Part shown: positions 16,507-26,043 of the stretch, in pieces
Layout of the letters: each line of letters begins with the position of its first letter
Numbering within the stretch: the stretch's first letter is position 1
Assembly: GCA_964626565.1 (NCBI GenBank)
Contig: CAZVFX010000008.1
Location: 28,757-92,756, forward strand
Direction of reading: 5' to 3'
DNA from: CAZVFX01 sp964626565
GTDB lineage: Bacteria > Myxococcota_A > UBA9042 > CAIXZC01
Length of the DNA: 64,000 nt
Made by a program: the position numbers and the translations under genes
The notes under the pieces: generated by a model
The model's database searches: none
What the model saw: only the letters and a program-made list of their open reading frames with translations
What the model was told of the DNA's origin: nothing

Positions 16507-19104
16507 TCATCTCTTAACGATGAGCACTCCCTGGTCTCCGTCGACGGTAACTATGTCGCCATCTTTGAGGATGGTGGTAGCGTTCTTCACGTTCACCACT
16601 GCGGGCACCCCGTATTCCCGGGCCACCACGCACGAGTGGGACAGCGGACCGCCCAATTCAGTGACCACCGCACTTGCAACCAGGAAGAGGGGCGTCCACC
16701 CCACATCGGTAAACGGCGCGACCAGCACGTCCCCATGCCTGACTTTCTCCTGCTCACCCGGATGCTTCACCACCGCAACCCGGCCGGTGACCACTCCTGA
16801 ACTGCCCGGCAGACCGGTGAGCCTCATGCCGCTGGAGACCTCGTGTTGGGAGAGGAGAAGCCTGTCCCCTTCCATCACAAAGGTGCCCGGCAGATCAGGA
16901 AGAGACTCCAGGGCTTCATGCTCCAGTTTCCGCATGGCCGCAACCACACCCAACCCGGAGGGTTTCTCTTCCAGAAATGCGATCTGCTCCAGCCGGGTGA
17001 GGTAGAAGGCGTCTTCCGCGGCCTGGAGCGTCCCCTCGGCCACCAGGCGGCGCCCCACCTCCAGGGCCAGGTTGCGATAAAAACCGATGGTGTGCACCAC
17101 CGAGTTGCGCATCTCCTCCCTGGTGCGAGCAGCCTCCTGTGAGGTTCTCAACAGCCGTGAGAAGAACCGGCGGAAAGGCCGGGGCAACGATTTAACAACC
17201 CGGTTGGTGACCTCCTCCCGCCGCATGATGCGATCGCTGATCATTCGCTCCGGGTCGGGCAGATGAGGGTCCTGAAGGTACTTTTGAAGCACCGACAGGG
17301 GAAACGACGGGTCCTCCCGCCACCGGGGCTCGGAGATCTCGGCCTCACGCGCAGCCCGGTGGCCGTGGCTTTCGAGGAATGCCTCAATGGCCAGCAGCAG
17401 GGAGTGCTCCTCTTTGCCCCCGCCGGCCAGCTCCTGCAGCAGGTGCTCCGGCCTGGCCTTCAAAACCTGTGCAGCCAGCGCGGGCGAACGGGCGACGCTC
17501 CTCGCCATGCGCAGCAGATCAAGCCCCGGTTCCGCGCTGCGGATACCGGCAAGGCCGGAAAAAAGCGCCCGCTCCAGGCGCGCAGCCCGATCTCCCAGCA
17601 GCCGCTTCAACGCCACCGAGGTGGACAGATAGTTCATGAGAAAATGGGACGAGACCTCCAGCATCAGCGTGCCGGTCTGCTCGAACACTTCGTCAGTGCG
17701 CCGGTATAAGGCGGCGAGTTCCTCCGTGGGCAACTCCCCGATGGTGTCAAACGGGAACTCCGACTCGAAGCGTTTGAACTTCTGGGCCGACAGCGCAATG
17801 CGGGTGGGGGACACCATGCGAGACCAAAGGAGACGCGAAAGTGTCGTTGGGGACCTGGCCAGGAATCCAACTCTCGGCAGTTTCTTGTAGGTCCCTTCCA
17901 ACTCATCCACTCCCCCGCCCCCGGCCACCTGCAGCAGCATCTTTGGTGAGATGAAGGGAATCTGGGAGGTGACGGACATGAACTCAGAGAGATTCAGGTA
18001 GACGCGGCCTCGCACACTGCCCACAATTTCGTAGCCGTCAGGCACCCGGCATCCGAGTCCCCGGAAGGCGTGGAGGAAGCCTTTGCGTGAGAAGGAGTGG
18101 ATAATCGACCACGTGAAGGGAGTACCGACGCCCGGCAGCGCCTCACCGACGTTGGCGTTGGACCAGACTGTGCGCCGTTCCTTGCGGCCCACCGCGGTGA
18201 CCGGGCGGGTCTGCAGCAGATACACCCTCCCTTCCCACTCCGCCCACTCCAGGTCCTGGGGCGCACCGAATACCTCTTCCACCCGGGTCGCGACTTCCAC
18301 CAGAGTGCGAGCAAAGGTCTCATCAATAACCGGCACTTTCGTCAGCCCGGGCGGAACCGGCTGCCGGGTGACGCCGCCGCCGGTTGCCGGGACGAGCCGC
18401 TCCTGCTTGTCGGCCAGCTCCTCATCCACCACCGAACCATCCCGCCGGTCGAGGACCACGGTGTCTGCAGCCCGGCCGGCCACCACCGTCTCTCCCAGGC
18501 CCCAGGAAGCGCTGGCGAGAAACTGTGAGGTATCTCCGGTGACCGGATTCAGAGTGAACAGCACACCGGCCCGATATGCGGGGACCAATTGCTGCACCAC
18601 TACGGCCATCTCCGGGAAAGTGCCGGCAGGTGATTTCGACGAGTGATAAGTGATGGTCTCGCGGGTAAACAGGGATGCCCAGCAACCTGTAATCGCCTTC
18701 AGCAGAGAGTCGTCGGTGACGACGTTCACAAAGCTGGCGGCCTGCCCCGCCATGGAGCTGTTTTCAAGGTCTTCAGTGGTTGCGGAGGAGCGCACTACGA
18801 GGGCCGGTCCGGTTATGGTGCGAAGGGAGGACGCTGCCGAGAGAATCTCATCGACCATGAGCTGAGGCAGGCGGGCGTCACGCACCAGTTCAAACATGCG
18901 ATCGATGCCGTCCCAGCCGCCGCCATCAGCGACGATGCCTGCGATCACTTTGCGAAAGGCGCCGGCCGTCACCACAAAGCCGCCCGGGACGTGGAAGTTC
19001 GCTTCCATGAGGAGTTGGAGGTTGTGCGCTTTACCGCCCAACTCGGCCCTTCCCTGCGACACCGCACCTGTCAGGGGCACAATGTACTTGTACTCGGCAC
19101 TCAC
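16507..19104 (-). CDS. PEP-utilising enzyme with rifampicin phosphotransferase-like layout
   Basis: The protein is 865 residues from a GTG at 19104, which has GAGGTG eight bases upstream. ATG 19140 is an alternative. The N-terminal third is a PPDK_N-type ATP-grasp domain (LGGKAHNLQLL, VPGGFVVTAGAF, VVRSSATTEDLENSSMAGQ, LQTRPVT). The last 90 residues are the swivelling phosphohistidine domain (GGPLSHSCVVAREYGVPAVV, H823). There is no C-terminal PEP/pyruvate barrel, so it is not a PEP synthase. The order ATP-grasp, large central helical domain, His domain, together with the total length, matches rifampicin phosphotransferase, a family that phosphorylates a small molecule through the His shuttle. 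The central domain is not conserved enough by eye to claim rifampicin as substrate. It stands alone, divergent from the transglutaminase-like pair. Confidence 0.75.
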   Translation of the reverse strand: MSAEYKYIVPLTGAVSQGRAELGGKAHNLQLLMEANFHVPGGFVVTAGAFRKVIAGIVADGGGWDGIDRMFELVRDARLPQLMVDEILSAASSLRTITGPALVVRSSATTEDLENSSMAGQAASFVNVVTDDSLLKAITGCWASLFTRETITYHSSKSPAGTFPEMAVVVQQLVPAYRAGVLFTLNPVTGDTSQFLASASWGLGETVVAGRAADTVVLDRRDGSVVDEELADKQERLVPATGGGVTRQPVPPGLTKVPVIDETFARTLVEVATRVEEVFGAPQDLEWAEWEGRVYLLQTRPVTAVGRKERRTVWSNANVGEALPGVGTPFTWSIIHSFSRKGFLHAFRGLGCRVPDGYEIVGSVRGRVYLNLSEFMSVTSQIPFISPKMLLQVAGGGGVDELEGTYKKLPRVGFLARSPTTLSRLLWSRMVSPTRIALSAQKFKRFESEFPFDTIGELPTEELAALYRRTDEVFEQTGTLMLEVSSHFLMNYLSTSVALKRLLGDRAARLERALFSGLAGIRSAEPGLDLLRMARSVARSPALAAQVLKARPEHLLQELAGGGKEEHSLLLAIEAFLESHGHRAAREAEISEPRWREDPSFPLSVLQKYLQDPHLPDPERMISDRIMRREEVTNRVVKSLPRPFRRFFSRLLRTSQEAARTREEMRNSVVHTIGFYRNLALEVGRRLVAEGTLQAAEDAFYLTRLEQIAFLEEKPSGLGVVAAMRKLEHEALESLPDLPGTFVMEGDRLLLSQHEVSSGMRLTGLPGSSGVVTGRVAVVKHPGEQEKVRHGDVLVAPFTDVGWTPLFLVASAVVTELGGPLSHSCVVAREYGVPAVVNVKNATTILKDGDIVTVDGDQGVLIVKR

Positions 19105-19236
19105 CGTACGGCCACCTCGAGTGTAAATGGCGTGCGCCATCGTAACACACTCGGGGTCAGAGCTAAAGCCCGGGTGCGACGGGCTGGATCGGGCCGGTAA
19201 TAGTGTGCTACCAATGACCAAAGGAGGCTGAAGGCT

Positions 19237-21216
19237 ATGGTTATAGTTCGACACGTTATGGTTGCCGCGCTGCTGCTGGTTGCGGCTGCGCCGGCCCGGG
19301 CCGATGCCCCGGTCTTTCCCTTACGGCCCGCTGAGGTGCTCAAACGCGCTGGGACCGTGGCCCAAAAAGACTACCCGGGGGCCAACGCGGTGGTGCTCTA
19401 TCGCGGCCTGGATGTTGCCGTGGACGAGGACGGCGTTTCCGACCGCCGTGAGCAGGTTGCGGTAAAACTCATGACCCTCGCCGGGGCTGCGGCCAGGCAG
19501 ACGCTGAGATTCGACTACGACCCCACCACCAGCGACGTGGAGATCTCCGCGGTTCATGTGGTGCGAGGGGATGGCGCGATTGAAAAAGTCCCCACCGACA
19601 CCGCGGCCGATCTGCCTGCGCCCAAGCATTGGATCTATTGGCCGTTCCGCATGAAACTGGTTTCCCTTCCCCCGTTGCTCCCCGGAGACTCCGTGGTCTG
19701 GTCCACCCGTTTCACCGGGTTCCAGATCGCCTACCTGGAGTCGAGCGAAGAGCGCTTCGTTCCACCCCAAAGGGGTGAATTCTACGACATCGTGACCTTC
19801 GGCGGCGAGGAACCGGTGCTGGAGCAGGTCTACCGGGTCAGCCTTCCAGCGGACAAGAATGTACGCTTCGGAGTGTACAACGGTGAGCTCGCATCATCCA
19901 TGGAACGTAAGGACCGGATCCAGCTTGCCTTCTGGCGGCGCAACCTGCCCGCGCACCCTGCTGAAAAACGCGCCCTGGCTTTTTCCGACTCGGTGCCCAA
20001 GGTGGTGCTGGCAACCATTGACTGGAGGGAGAAATCCCGTTGGTTCTTTCTCACCAACGAACCGAGCTTCGAATACACCGAGGAGATCGAGCAGAAGGCC
20101 CGCCAGATAATCGCGGGCAAGAAGACGGATCGCGAGCGCATGACCGCGCTCAACCGGTGGGTCGCTCACAACATCCGCTACAGCGGGTTGAGCATGGGCG
20201 AGGGCGAGGGCTACACTCTGCATTCCGGAACCATGACGTTCGAAGACCGGTGCGGCGTTTGCAAGGACAAGGCCGGGATGCTGGTGACCATGATGCGGGC
20301 CGTGGGACTCAAGGACACATTCGCGGCCATGACCATGGCCGGCGCCCGGGTCGAAGACGTGGCCGCGGACCAGTTCAACCACTGCGTCGTAGTGTGGCGG
20401 GATCAGAAAGGAGGATTTGTGCTTCTGGACCCCACCTGGGCCCCGCTGTCCAGCTACGACTGGTCGTACGCGGAAGCTGAGCAACACTGGGTGGCTGGAA
20501 CGGCTACGGGCGAATTGCTGCAAATCACGCCGCCCCTGGCGCCAACCGACAATAAGGTGCAAGTAACCATCAACGCCACCGTGGATGAAGACGGGAACCT
20601 GGAAGGCGAGTTGGCCGCAACAGGGACAGGGTACATGGACACCTGCCTCAGGCGCTGGTTCGGTTTTGCCCCGGGCGGCGAGTGGGCAGACACGTTCGCG
20701 GGAATGGCGCGGGCGGTGCACCCTTCCGCACGCGTTACCGGAGTCAAGCTGAAGCCGGACGACATTGACAACCTTGATAAACCGTTGACCACCGGGTTCG
20801 CATATCGCGCCGATCAGGCGGTGCCGACGGTTGGCTCACCCAAATTCTCGGTGAGGCCTGCCTCTTTCTCCTTTCCCCTGAACAATGAGCGGATCAGTGA
20901 GAATCTTATCGTGGGCAAGGCAGAGGGACGAAAGCGGGGCCTCAGTTTCCGCTGTGCCAAGGAGTTGCACTACAAGGAGAAGCTGAAACTCCCGGCCAAG
21001 GCAGCCCTGACAGGTTGGAAGGACATCGACGTCGCCAACGACTACGGCTCGGTCAAGGCTTTAGTGCGGCAGCGGGGGAAGGTGCTGAATGTGGAAGTTC
21101 ATGCTGCCTTCGCAACCCGCTCCGTCCCCGTCTCAGGGCTTGACCAGTACCAGGCCCTGCTGAACGCTCTGGACACCGTTCGCACCAGTTGGGTAGTGGT
21201 AAGGAGGGCAAAATGA
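19237..21216 (+). CDS. DUF3857 / transglutaminase-like protein with intact triad
   Basis: This 659-residue exported protein has a signal peptide of about 22 residues (MVAALLLVAAAPARA). The first 250 residues are a DUF3857-type beta domain (DVAVDEDGVSDRREQVAVK, TSDVEISAVHVVRGDG). The transglutaminase-like core carries C342 in RCGVCKDKAGML, H382 in QFNHCVVVW and D398 in LLDPTW, the complete Cys-His-Asp set. The C-terminal part resembles DUF3858. Such proteins are periplasmic or surface proteins found with polysaccharide or peptide processing genes, but their substrates are not known. ATG 19237 follows AAAGGAGG. The stop codon overlaps the ATG of the next gene (ATGA), so the two products are translationally coupled. 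Confidence 0.78.
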   Translation: MVIVRHVMVAALLLVAAAPARADAPVFPLRPAEVLKRAGTVAQKDYPGANAVVLYRGLDVAVDEDGVSDRREQVAVKLMTLAGAAARQTLRFDYDPTTSDVEISAVHVVRGDGAIEKVPTDTAADLPAPKHWIYWPFRMKLVSLPPLLPGDSVVWSTRFTGFQIAYLESSEERFVPPQRGEFYDIVTFGGEEPVLEQVYRVSLPADKNVRFGVYNGELASSMERKDRIQLAFWRRNLPAHPAEKRALAFSDSVPKVVLATIDWREKSRWFFLTNEPSFEYTEEIEQKARQIIAGKKTDRERMTALNRWVAHNIRYSGLSMGEGEGYTLHSGTMTFEDRCGVCKDKAGMLVTMMRAVGLKDTFAAMTMAGARVEDVAADQFNHCVVVWRDQKGGFVLLDPTWAPLSSYDWSYAEAEQHWVAGTATGELLQITPPLAPTDNKVQVTINATVDEDGNLEGELAATGTGYMDTCLRRWFGFAPGGEWADTFAGMARAVHPSARVTGVKLKPDDIDNLDKPLTTGFAYRADQAVPTVGSPKFSVRPASFSFPLNNERISENLIVGKAEGRKRGLSFRCAKELHYKEKLKLPAKAALTGWKDIDVANDYGSVKALVRQRGKVLNVEVHAAFATRSVPVSGLDQYQALLNALDTVRTSWVVVRRAK

Positions 21217-23075
21217 GAATCTTCCCCTGGCTGTTGATCGCCCTGACCCTCCTCCCTGCAGCCGCTGCGGTCGCGGGCGAGACGTCCGGCCGCACTGCAG
21301 ACGCCACCTTCTTGCTCAAGGAAGTGGATATCACCGTTCATGATGACGGGAGGGTTGACCGGCGGGTCCACACTGTTATGCGGCTGCACTCGCTTTACGC
21401 GGTGAATCGGTTAGGAGACCCGCGCATCGAGTACGACCTCGCCCACCAGGAACTGTCGGTCCTGGCCGCGCGCACCGTCACCGCGGACGGGCGCACTCTT
21501 GATGCCCCCGCTTACGCTATGAACCGGTCGACGCCCGACGCGGTCGCCAAGTGCCCCGACTTCGCGGACATCGGGGAGCTGGTGGTTACCTTTGTGGGGC
21601 TGGAGAAAGAGTCGGTGACAGAGCTGGAATACGTGGTGCGGGACAAGACGCCCTGGCAGTCTCACGGCGAAATTGAGTTCTATTTCGGAGACCGGTTTCC
21701 GGTTGATGAGAGCAGGCTCAAGGTGCGGGTCCCGGCGCGCAGCAGCCTGCACAAATGGGCCCGGGCGCTGGGTTCGGTCATATCCGAGGCCGGCCCCGTA
21801 CACATGCAGTCGACCACAACCTACGAGTGGACCACCGCGAAGCTGCCCGGCTTCCCCCACCGCGGCTGGGACAAACCTCTCCGGGTGCCGGGGATAGTAG
21901 TCTCGACCGCTCCCCACTGGGCCGGTTTACTGGAGCCTCTGGTCACCTCCGTTACGTCGCTGAAGCGCGTCCCCCACTGGGACGCGCTCATGGAGCACCT
22001 CCAGCCGGCCGACAAGCCGGCAGCATCTCACACCGCGTTGCTCGCCCAGTTAGTAAAGGGGTTCAAGGCCTCGTTCCGGATTGTGCGGTTGGGACCAGGG
22101 GCGCAGCCGCTTTCTGCTCGCCCCCTACCCCGCGTCGCCGAATCTCGTTGCGCCACGCCCTTAGAGGCCGCGCTGCTGCTGGCGGCCGCGTTGCGAGATG
22201 CCGGCCTCAAGCCCACGGTCCTGCTGGCCACTTCTGCGCTGCCGCAGGCTGAATCGGCGCCACCCCCGGCCGGGGTTCTCGTGCGCGACGCGTATGTGGC
22301 CGTAGATGTCGACGGAGTCCAGGTGTTCATCGATGCGGCCACCTTCGCCCTGTCCGGAGAGATCCACAACGGCCATCGCAAATGGCTGGCCGGCTTCTCG
22401 CCCGGCGCCCGGCACTTCGTGACCTCCGGCGAGAAACTTCTCAAGAGGACCGGAAGGTCGGTCAAGGTCCACGCAAAAGCGGTGCTGGAAGCAGAGGGTC
22501 TGAAGATCTCCGGAACCCTCGACACCACCGGCGGAGCGTGCCTTTGGTACGAATTCCCTTCCGGCCTGGAGAATGAGGCGGGAGCCGCACTGGTGAAAGC
22601 CGCGTTCGGACCCGGTCTGACTGTCGACAAGGTGGTAGTCTCCTCGGCATTTCCGGGTCGTTTCTCAGCACAATTCGAAGCCCATCTGCCTATTGCCCGG
22701 TTCCCTGCTGAACAGTTGGTGAGCCTGAAGGCAGGGCCGTTGGCCGACCGCGTGGAGAAGACCCTTGCTGATTGGTTGACGCTGACAGCCGACGAGCCCG
22801 GCAGCGCCGGCCCGATAGAGTACGCATGGACCCTTTCCTACGAAGGGGAAGAAGAGAGCTTTGTGCCCGGTGTGGCCGAAGGGGATTTTGCCGGCGGCGG
22901 AGCCTCCTATCGGGTTGCGGTGGTGCGCAACAAGGCTGGAGTAACGGTGACGCGCCGCTTCCTTCTGGCCGAGCGCACAGGTCCGCTCGGCGATGATGCG
23001 TGGGCGGTGGCCATGAGGTTCGTGGCGGACAACGGCCGCGACAACATCTTCGTTGTCAAGCCGGTCGGAGACTAG
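21213..23075 (+). CDS. Transglutaminase-like paralog lacking catalytic Cys and His
   Basis: This 620-residue exported protein (signal peptide MRIFPWLLIALTLLPAAAAVAG) starts at 21213 inside the stop codon of the previous gene, behind AAGGAGG. It repeats the neighbour's plan: a DUF3857-like domain (EVDITVHDDGRVDRRVHTVMR) and a transglutaminase-like core. In the aligned core RCATPLEAALLLAAALRDAGL, the position of the active cysteine is P316. The His position is A360 (RDAYVAVD), and only the Asp remains (D374, FIDAATF). It is therefore predicted to be non-enzymatic, perhaps a partner of the upstream enzyme. The two-base gap to the following permease gene suggests one operon of three. Confidence 0.65.
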   Translation: MRIFPWLLIALTLLPAAAAVAGETSGRTADATFLLKEVDITVHDDGRVDRRVHTVMRLHSLYAVNRLGDPRIEYDLAHQELSVLAARTVTADGRTLDAPAYAMNRSTPDAVAKCPDFADIGELVVTFVGLEKESVTELEYVVRDKTPWQSHGEIEFYFGDRFPVDESRLKVRVPARSSLHKWARALGSVISEAGPVHMQSTTTYEWTTAKLPGFPHRGWDKPLRVPGIVVSTAPHWAGLLEPLVTSVTSLKRVPHWDALMEHLQPADKPAASHTALLAQLVKGFKASFRIVRLGPGAQPLSARPLPRVAESRCATPLEAALLLAAALRDAGLKPTVLLATSALPQAESAPPPAGVLVRDAYVAVDVDGVQVFIDAATFALSGEIHNGHRKWLAGFSPGARHFVTSGEKLLKRTGRSVKVHAKAVLEAEGLKISGTLDTTGGACLWYEFPSGLENEAGAALVKAAFGPGLTVDKVVVSSAFPGRFSAQFEAHLPIARFPAEQLVSLKAGPLADRVEKTLADWLTLTADEPGSAGPIEYAWTLSYEGEEESFVPGVAEGDFAGGGASYRVAVVRNKAGVTVTRRFLLAERTGPLGDDAWAVAMRFVADNGRDNIFVVKPVGD

Positions 23076-23077
23076 AT

Positions 23078-23965
23078 ATGGACGTTGTAACCATCGTGGC
23101 CAACAGCGTGGTTCCCGTTTTCGCGGTGATCGGGCTCGGGTACTTTTTCGGACGCCGCTCCGCGTTCGACGTCAAGCCACTGGTGGACTTTGTCATCTAC
23201 GCCGCGATTCCCGCGCTGGTGATCAAATCGCTGGGTGGTCGGCACATCCCGCTAAACCTCCTGCTCACCACCGGCTCCGCCGCTCTTTTCGTTGTGATGT
23301 CGGTTGGTTTTATAGCACTTATTTACGCAAAGGTTTCAGGGAATTGGGAAAAAGACGTCTTTGTTTGCGCCATGTTCGCAAACGCGGCGAACCTCCCCTT
23401 TCCGTTAGCCCTGCTGGCGTTTGGCGAGGAGGCCCTTTCCTACCAGGTCGTCTATATGGCGGTCCACGTAACGCTGATGTACACGGTGGGCGTGAGCATT
23501 GCGGTGGGGAGCGGACGAGGCGTTTTTCATTTTCTGAAACTACCGTTGGTCTACGCCTCCGCGCTGGGCATCTTCCTCTCCGTGGCGCAGGTAGAGGTCC
23601 CTCAGCTCGTTATGCGGCCGGTGGCGATGCTGGGCGACACCGCGATCCCGATATTGCTGTTTACCTTAGGTTACAAGATGGCGGGAAACAGTGTAAGGGC
23701 TGCGTTTTCGGCCACTCCCATTGTACTGCTCCGGCTACTCGGCGGCGCGGCCGCGGGGCTGACGTTTGTCCTGGTTGTCGACCCGCCACTGGAGGTCAAA
23801 CGAGCGGTACTGCTGGCCTGTGCGATGCCCAGTGCAGTGCAGTCGTTCATGTTGTGCGCCAAGTTCACCAAATCGGGGGAGCGGGCCGCGGCTGCCGTGT
23901 TCTTGTCGACGGCTGTGGCGCTGATCTACATTCCATTCCTGATGGGCTGGCTGACTACTCTATAG
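23078..23965 (+). CDS. AEC-family (auxin efflux carrier type) permease
   Basis: This 295-residue integral membrane protein has about ten hydrophobic helices. The opening (VVPVFAVIGLGYFFGRR followed by LVDFVIYAAIPALVIKSL) and the midpoint AMFANAANLPFPLALLAFGEE match the AEC transporter family, whose bacterial members export or take up small organic acids such as malonate or malate. The C-terminal half repeats the same plan (AMLGDTAIPILLFTLGYKM, LLACAMPSAVQSFML). ATG 23078 begins two bases after the preceding stop codon; the longer frame back to 23000 lies inside that gene. The substrate cannot be told from sequence. Confidence 0.82.
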   Translation: MDVVTIVANSVVPVFAVIGLGYFFGRRSAFDVKPLVDFVIYAAIPALVIKSLGGRHIPLNLLLTTGSAALFVVMSVGFIALIYAKVSGNWEKDVFVCAMFANAANLPFPLALLAFGEEALSYQVVYMAVHVTLMYTVGVSIAVGSGRGVFHFLKLPLVYASALGIFLSVAQVEVPQLVMRPVAMLGDTAIPILLFTLGYKMAGNSVRAAFSATPIVLLRLLGGAAAGLTFVLVVDPPLEVKRAVLLACAMPSAVQSFMLCAKFTKSGERAAAAVFLSTAVALIYIPFLMGWLTTL

Positions 23966-23982
23966 GGGCGTTTCGAGGGTCG

Positions 23983-26043
23983 TCAAATGCTCTTCGGGAT
24001 AAGCACTTCGAATCGTGCGCCTTTGCCCGGCTCGGAGCGCACGGTCACTGAGCCTCCGTGCTCCTCAGCAATCTTCTTCACGATTGCCAGGCCCAGGCCG
24101 CTGCCCTTGATCTCTTCCTTGAACGGAATTCGGCGGCACGCCTGGAAGATGTATTCGTGGTACTCTTCTTCAATTCCGATTCCGTTGTCCTCAACATAGA
24201 TCAGATTGGAGTCTCCCGATTCCACAGCTCCGATCTCGATGGTCGGTTTCTCACCATCGTTGTACTTGATCGCGTTGGAGATGAGGTTGTGGAACAGCTC
24301 CTTCATCTTGATGGGGTCGCAACGCGCCTCGGGGAGCTCATTGACCGTGACCTGAACGCTGGCGTCGGACAGGGAATCACCGAACCGCTCCAGAACCTCC
24401 TCAACGAGGTCCAGCAATTTCACCTGGCGGTGAGGATTCCTCATCCTCGTTATCCGGGACAGGGTGCGCAGGTCGGAGAGGATCCGCTTGGCGATTTCCA
24501 CATTCTTGCTGATCTGGCCCAACAGGTAGTCAGTCTCCCCGGGCATCTCCCCCACCGACGCAAGGTCACGCTCCAGAAACTGGACGAAGATCTCGATGTG
24601 CCGGAACGGCTCTTGCAGGTCATGAGACGCGATATATGCGAAGGAATCCAACTCCTTGTTGGCGGCTTCCAGGCGAGTGTTACGTTCCACGAGCTCATCG
24701 TTGAGCTCCTGAAGGCGGCGGTTCAACGCCTCGATCCTGCTTCGCTCCCGCCGCAAATGCGTAACGTCCCGGAAAAGGATCATACGATACGCCACCTTGG
24801 TGGGCGTGTAGAAAGTGTAAGCTTGAACATCGAAGAAGAGCTGCACACCGTCCAGCGACACCGAGACCTGCTTTTGCAGGGCAGCGAGGAAGCTGCGGGG
24901 GGTCCGGGCAGCCACCAGCGACTTGTCCATGTTGCCCAGAGCTTCCAACGCGGTCTGTGCGGGAGCATCGGGCCGAAGTCCTAGGATCTTGCGAGCCTGT
25001 GGATTGACGTATCGCACACTGAAATCCCGGTCGACAACCACTACGCCGTCCCTGAGGTGGTGAAGCAGGTCGACGATCATCTGGTGCTCGTGACTGGCGC
25101 CCATGAAGTGGCGCTGCACGATAATGCTCACGTTGCGCGCGAATGCGAGCGCGGTTTCCACTGCGTATTTGCTGAACGCTTCGGGGAGCCGGTGAGCGAT
25201 TACATACTGCGCCTCAATGCCGTCTACTCCGATAACCGACAGGGGGAGAAGGGTCTCGAACTTGTCGATGACCGGCGCGGTGACCTCTGCGGACGGCCGG
25301 TCGAACGAGAGTTCAAGGGTCTGCAGCCCTTCCGTGACGGAGAGGCGTTCCCGGGCCAGATTCTGCAGTTGCTCCGTCGCGCTGGGTGCGAGGTGAAAGC
25401 GGGTCTGCACGTGGCAGCGCAAGCGCTGCGGGTTCTTGTACATGGAGGCCGCGGTGGTCGCGTCGAGAACCCTGGTGAAGAGTGCACCCACGAGTGCGAA
25501 GAACTCGTCCCGGGTCTCTCCCACGCAGGAGATCTCTCCCAATTTCAGCAGGGTGCCGGTGACGGTGGCCTGCATTCTGGAAGCGGCCTCCAGAGCCTGC
25601 TTCTCCACCGCATTCCGCACCACCAGCTTCACGGTGTCGGCCGAGGAAAACGGTTTGGTGAGGTAGTCGTGAACACCGCCGCGCATCGCTTCAATCAAAG
25701 AGTCGAAGGTTGTGTGTGCGGTGATAACCACGTACACGGCATCGGGACACGCCTCGCCGCCCTTGGCGATCAATTCCAGGCCGTGCATGTCGGGCATTTG
25801 CAAATCCACCAGAACGACCTGGGGCCGGTCCTTGATTACGGCTCTCAGCGCGTCCCGCCCGCTTGAGAAGGCGCGGACGTCGTAGTCTTCATCTTCGAGA
25901 TATTCGCTGAGCAGGTCGAGAACCGCGGGTTCGTCGTCCACAAGCATGACTATGGGTCGGCGAAAGCTGACCCCGAGGCCATCGACCTCAGTTTTGCCCG
26001 GAACCGGGATGGTGGATGAGTCGAAAATCTTGCGGCTAGTCAA
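23983..26043 (-). CDS. Hybrid REC-GAF/PAS-histidine kinase
   Basis: This 686-residue soluble signalling protein begins with a receiver domain (VMLVDDEP, phospho-acceptor D80 in VLVDLQMPD, lysine in YLTKPF). A GAF-like region covers about 160-310. A PAS domain follows (DGVVVVDRDFSVRYVNPQARKIL) and then a coiled coil (LNRRLQELNDELVERN). The HisKA domain carries H474 in SHDLQEPFRHIE and ends in a HATPase (NAIKYND, VEDNGIGI, GSGLGLAIVKK). This H-box type is that of cyanobacterial and phytochrome-like kinases. The start is a TTG at 26043 behind GAGGAG, eight bases inside the end of the response regulator gene. No membrane segments are visible, so the signal is likely cytoplasmic or relayed by the partner regulator. 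Confidence 0.85.
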   Translation of the reverse strand: MTSRKIFDSSTIPVPGKTEVDGLGVSFRRPIVMLVDDEPAVLDLLSEYLEDEDYDVRAFSSGRDALRAVIKDRPQVVLVDLQMPDMHGLELIAKGGEACPDAVYVVITAHTTFDSLIEAMRGGVHDYLTKPFSSADTVKLVVRNAVEKQALEAASRMQATVTGTLLKLGEISCVGETRDEFFALVGALFTRVLDATTAASMYKNPQRLRCHVQTRFHLAPSATEQLQNLARERLSVTEGLQTLELSFDRPSAEVTAPVIDKFETLLPLSVIGVDGIEAQYVIAHRLPEAFSKYAVETALAFARNVSIIVQRHFMGASHEHQMIVDLLHHLRDGVVVVDRDFSVRYVNPQARKILGLRPDAPAQTALEALGNMDKSLVAARTPRSFLAALQKQVSVSLDGVQLFFDVQAYTFYTPTKVAYRMILFRDVTHLRRERSRIEALNRRLQELNDELVERNTRLEAANKELDSFAYIASHDLQEPFRHIEIFVQFLERDLASVGEMPGETDYLLGQISKNVEIAKRILSDLRTLSRITRMRNPHRQVKLLDLVEEVLERFGDSLSDASVQVTVNELPEARCDPIKMKELFHNLISNAIKYNDGEKPTIEIGAVESGDSNLIYVEDNGIGIEEEYHEYIFQACRRIPFKEEIKGSGLGLAIVKKIAEEHGGSVTVRSEPGKGARFEVLIPKSI

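Noticed and set aside
16507..19104. Annotation as phosphoenolpyruvate synthase
   Set aside because: The His domain ends the protein and the C-terminal PEP/pyruvate barrel is absent.
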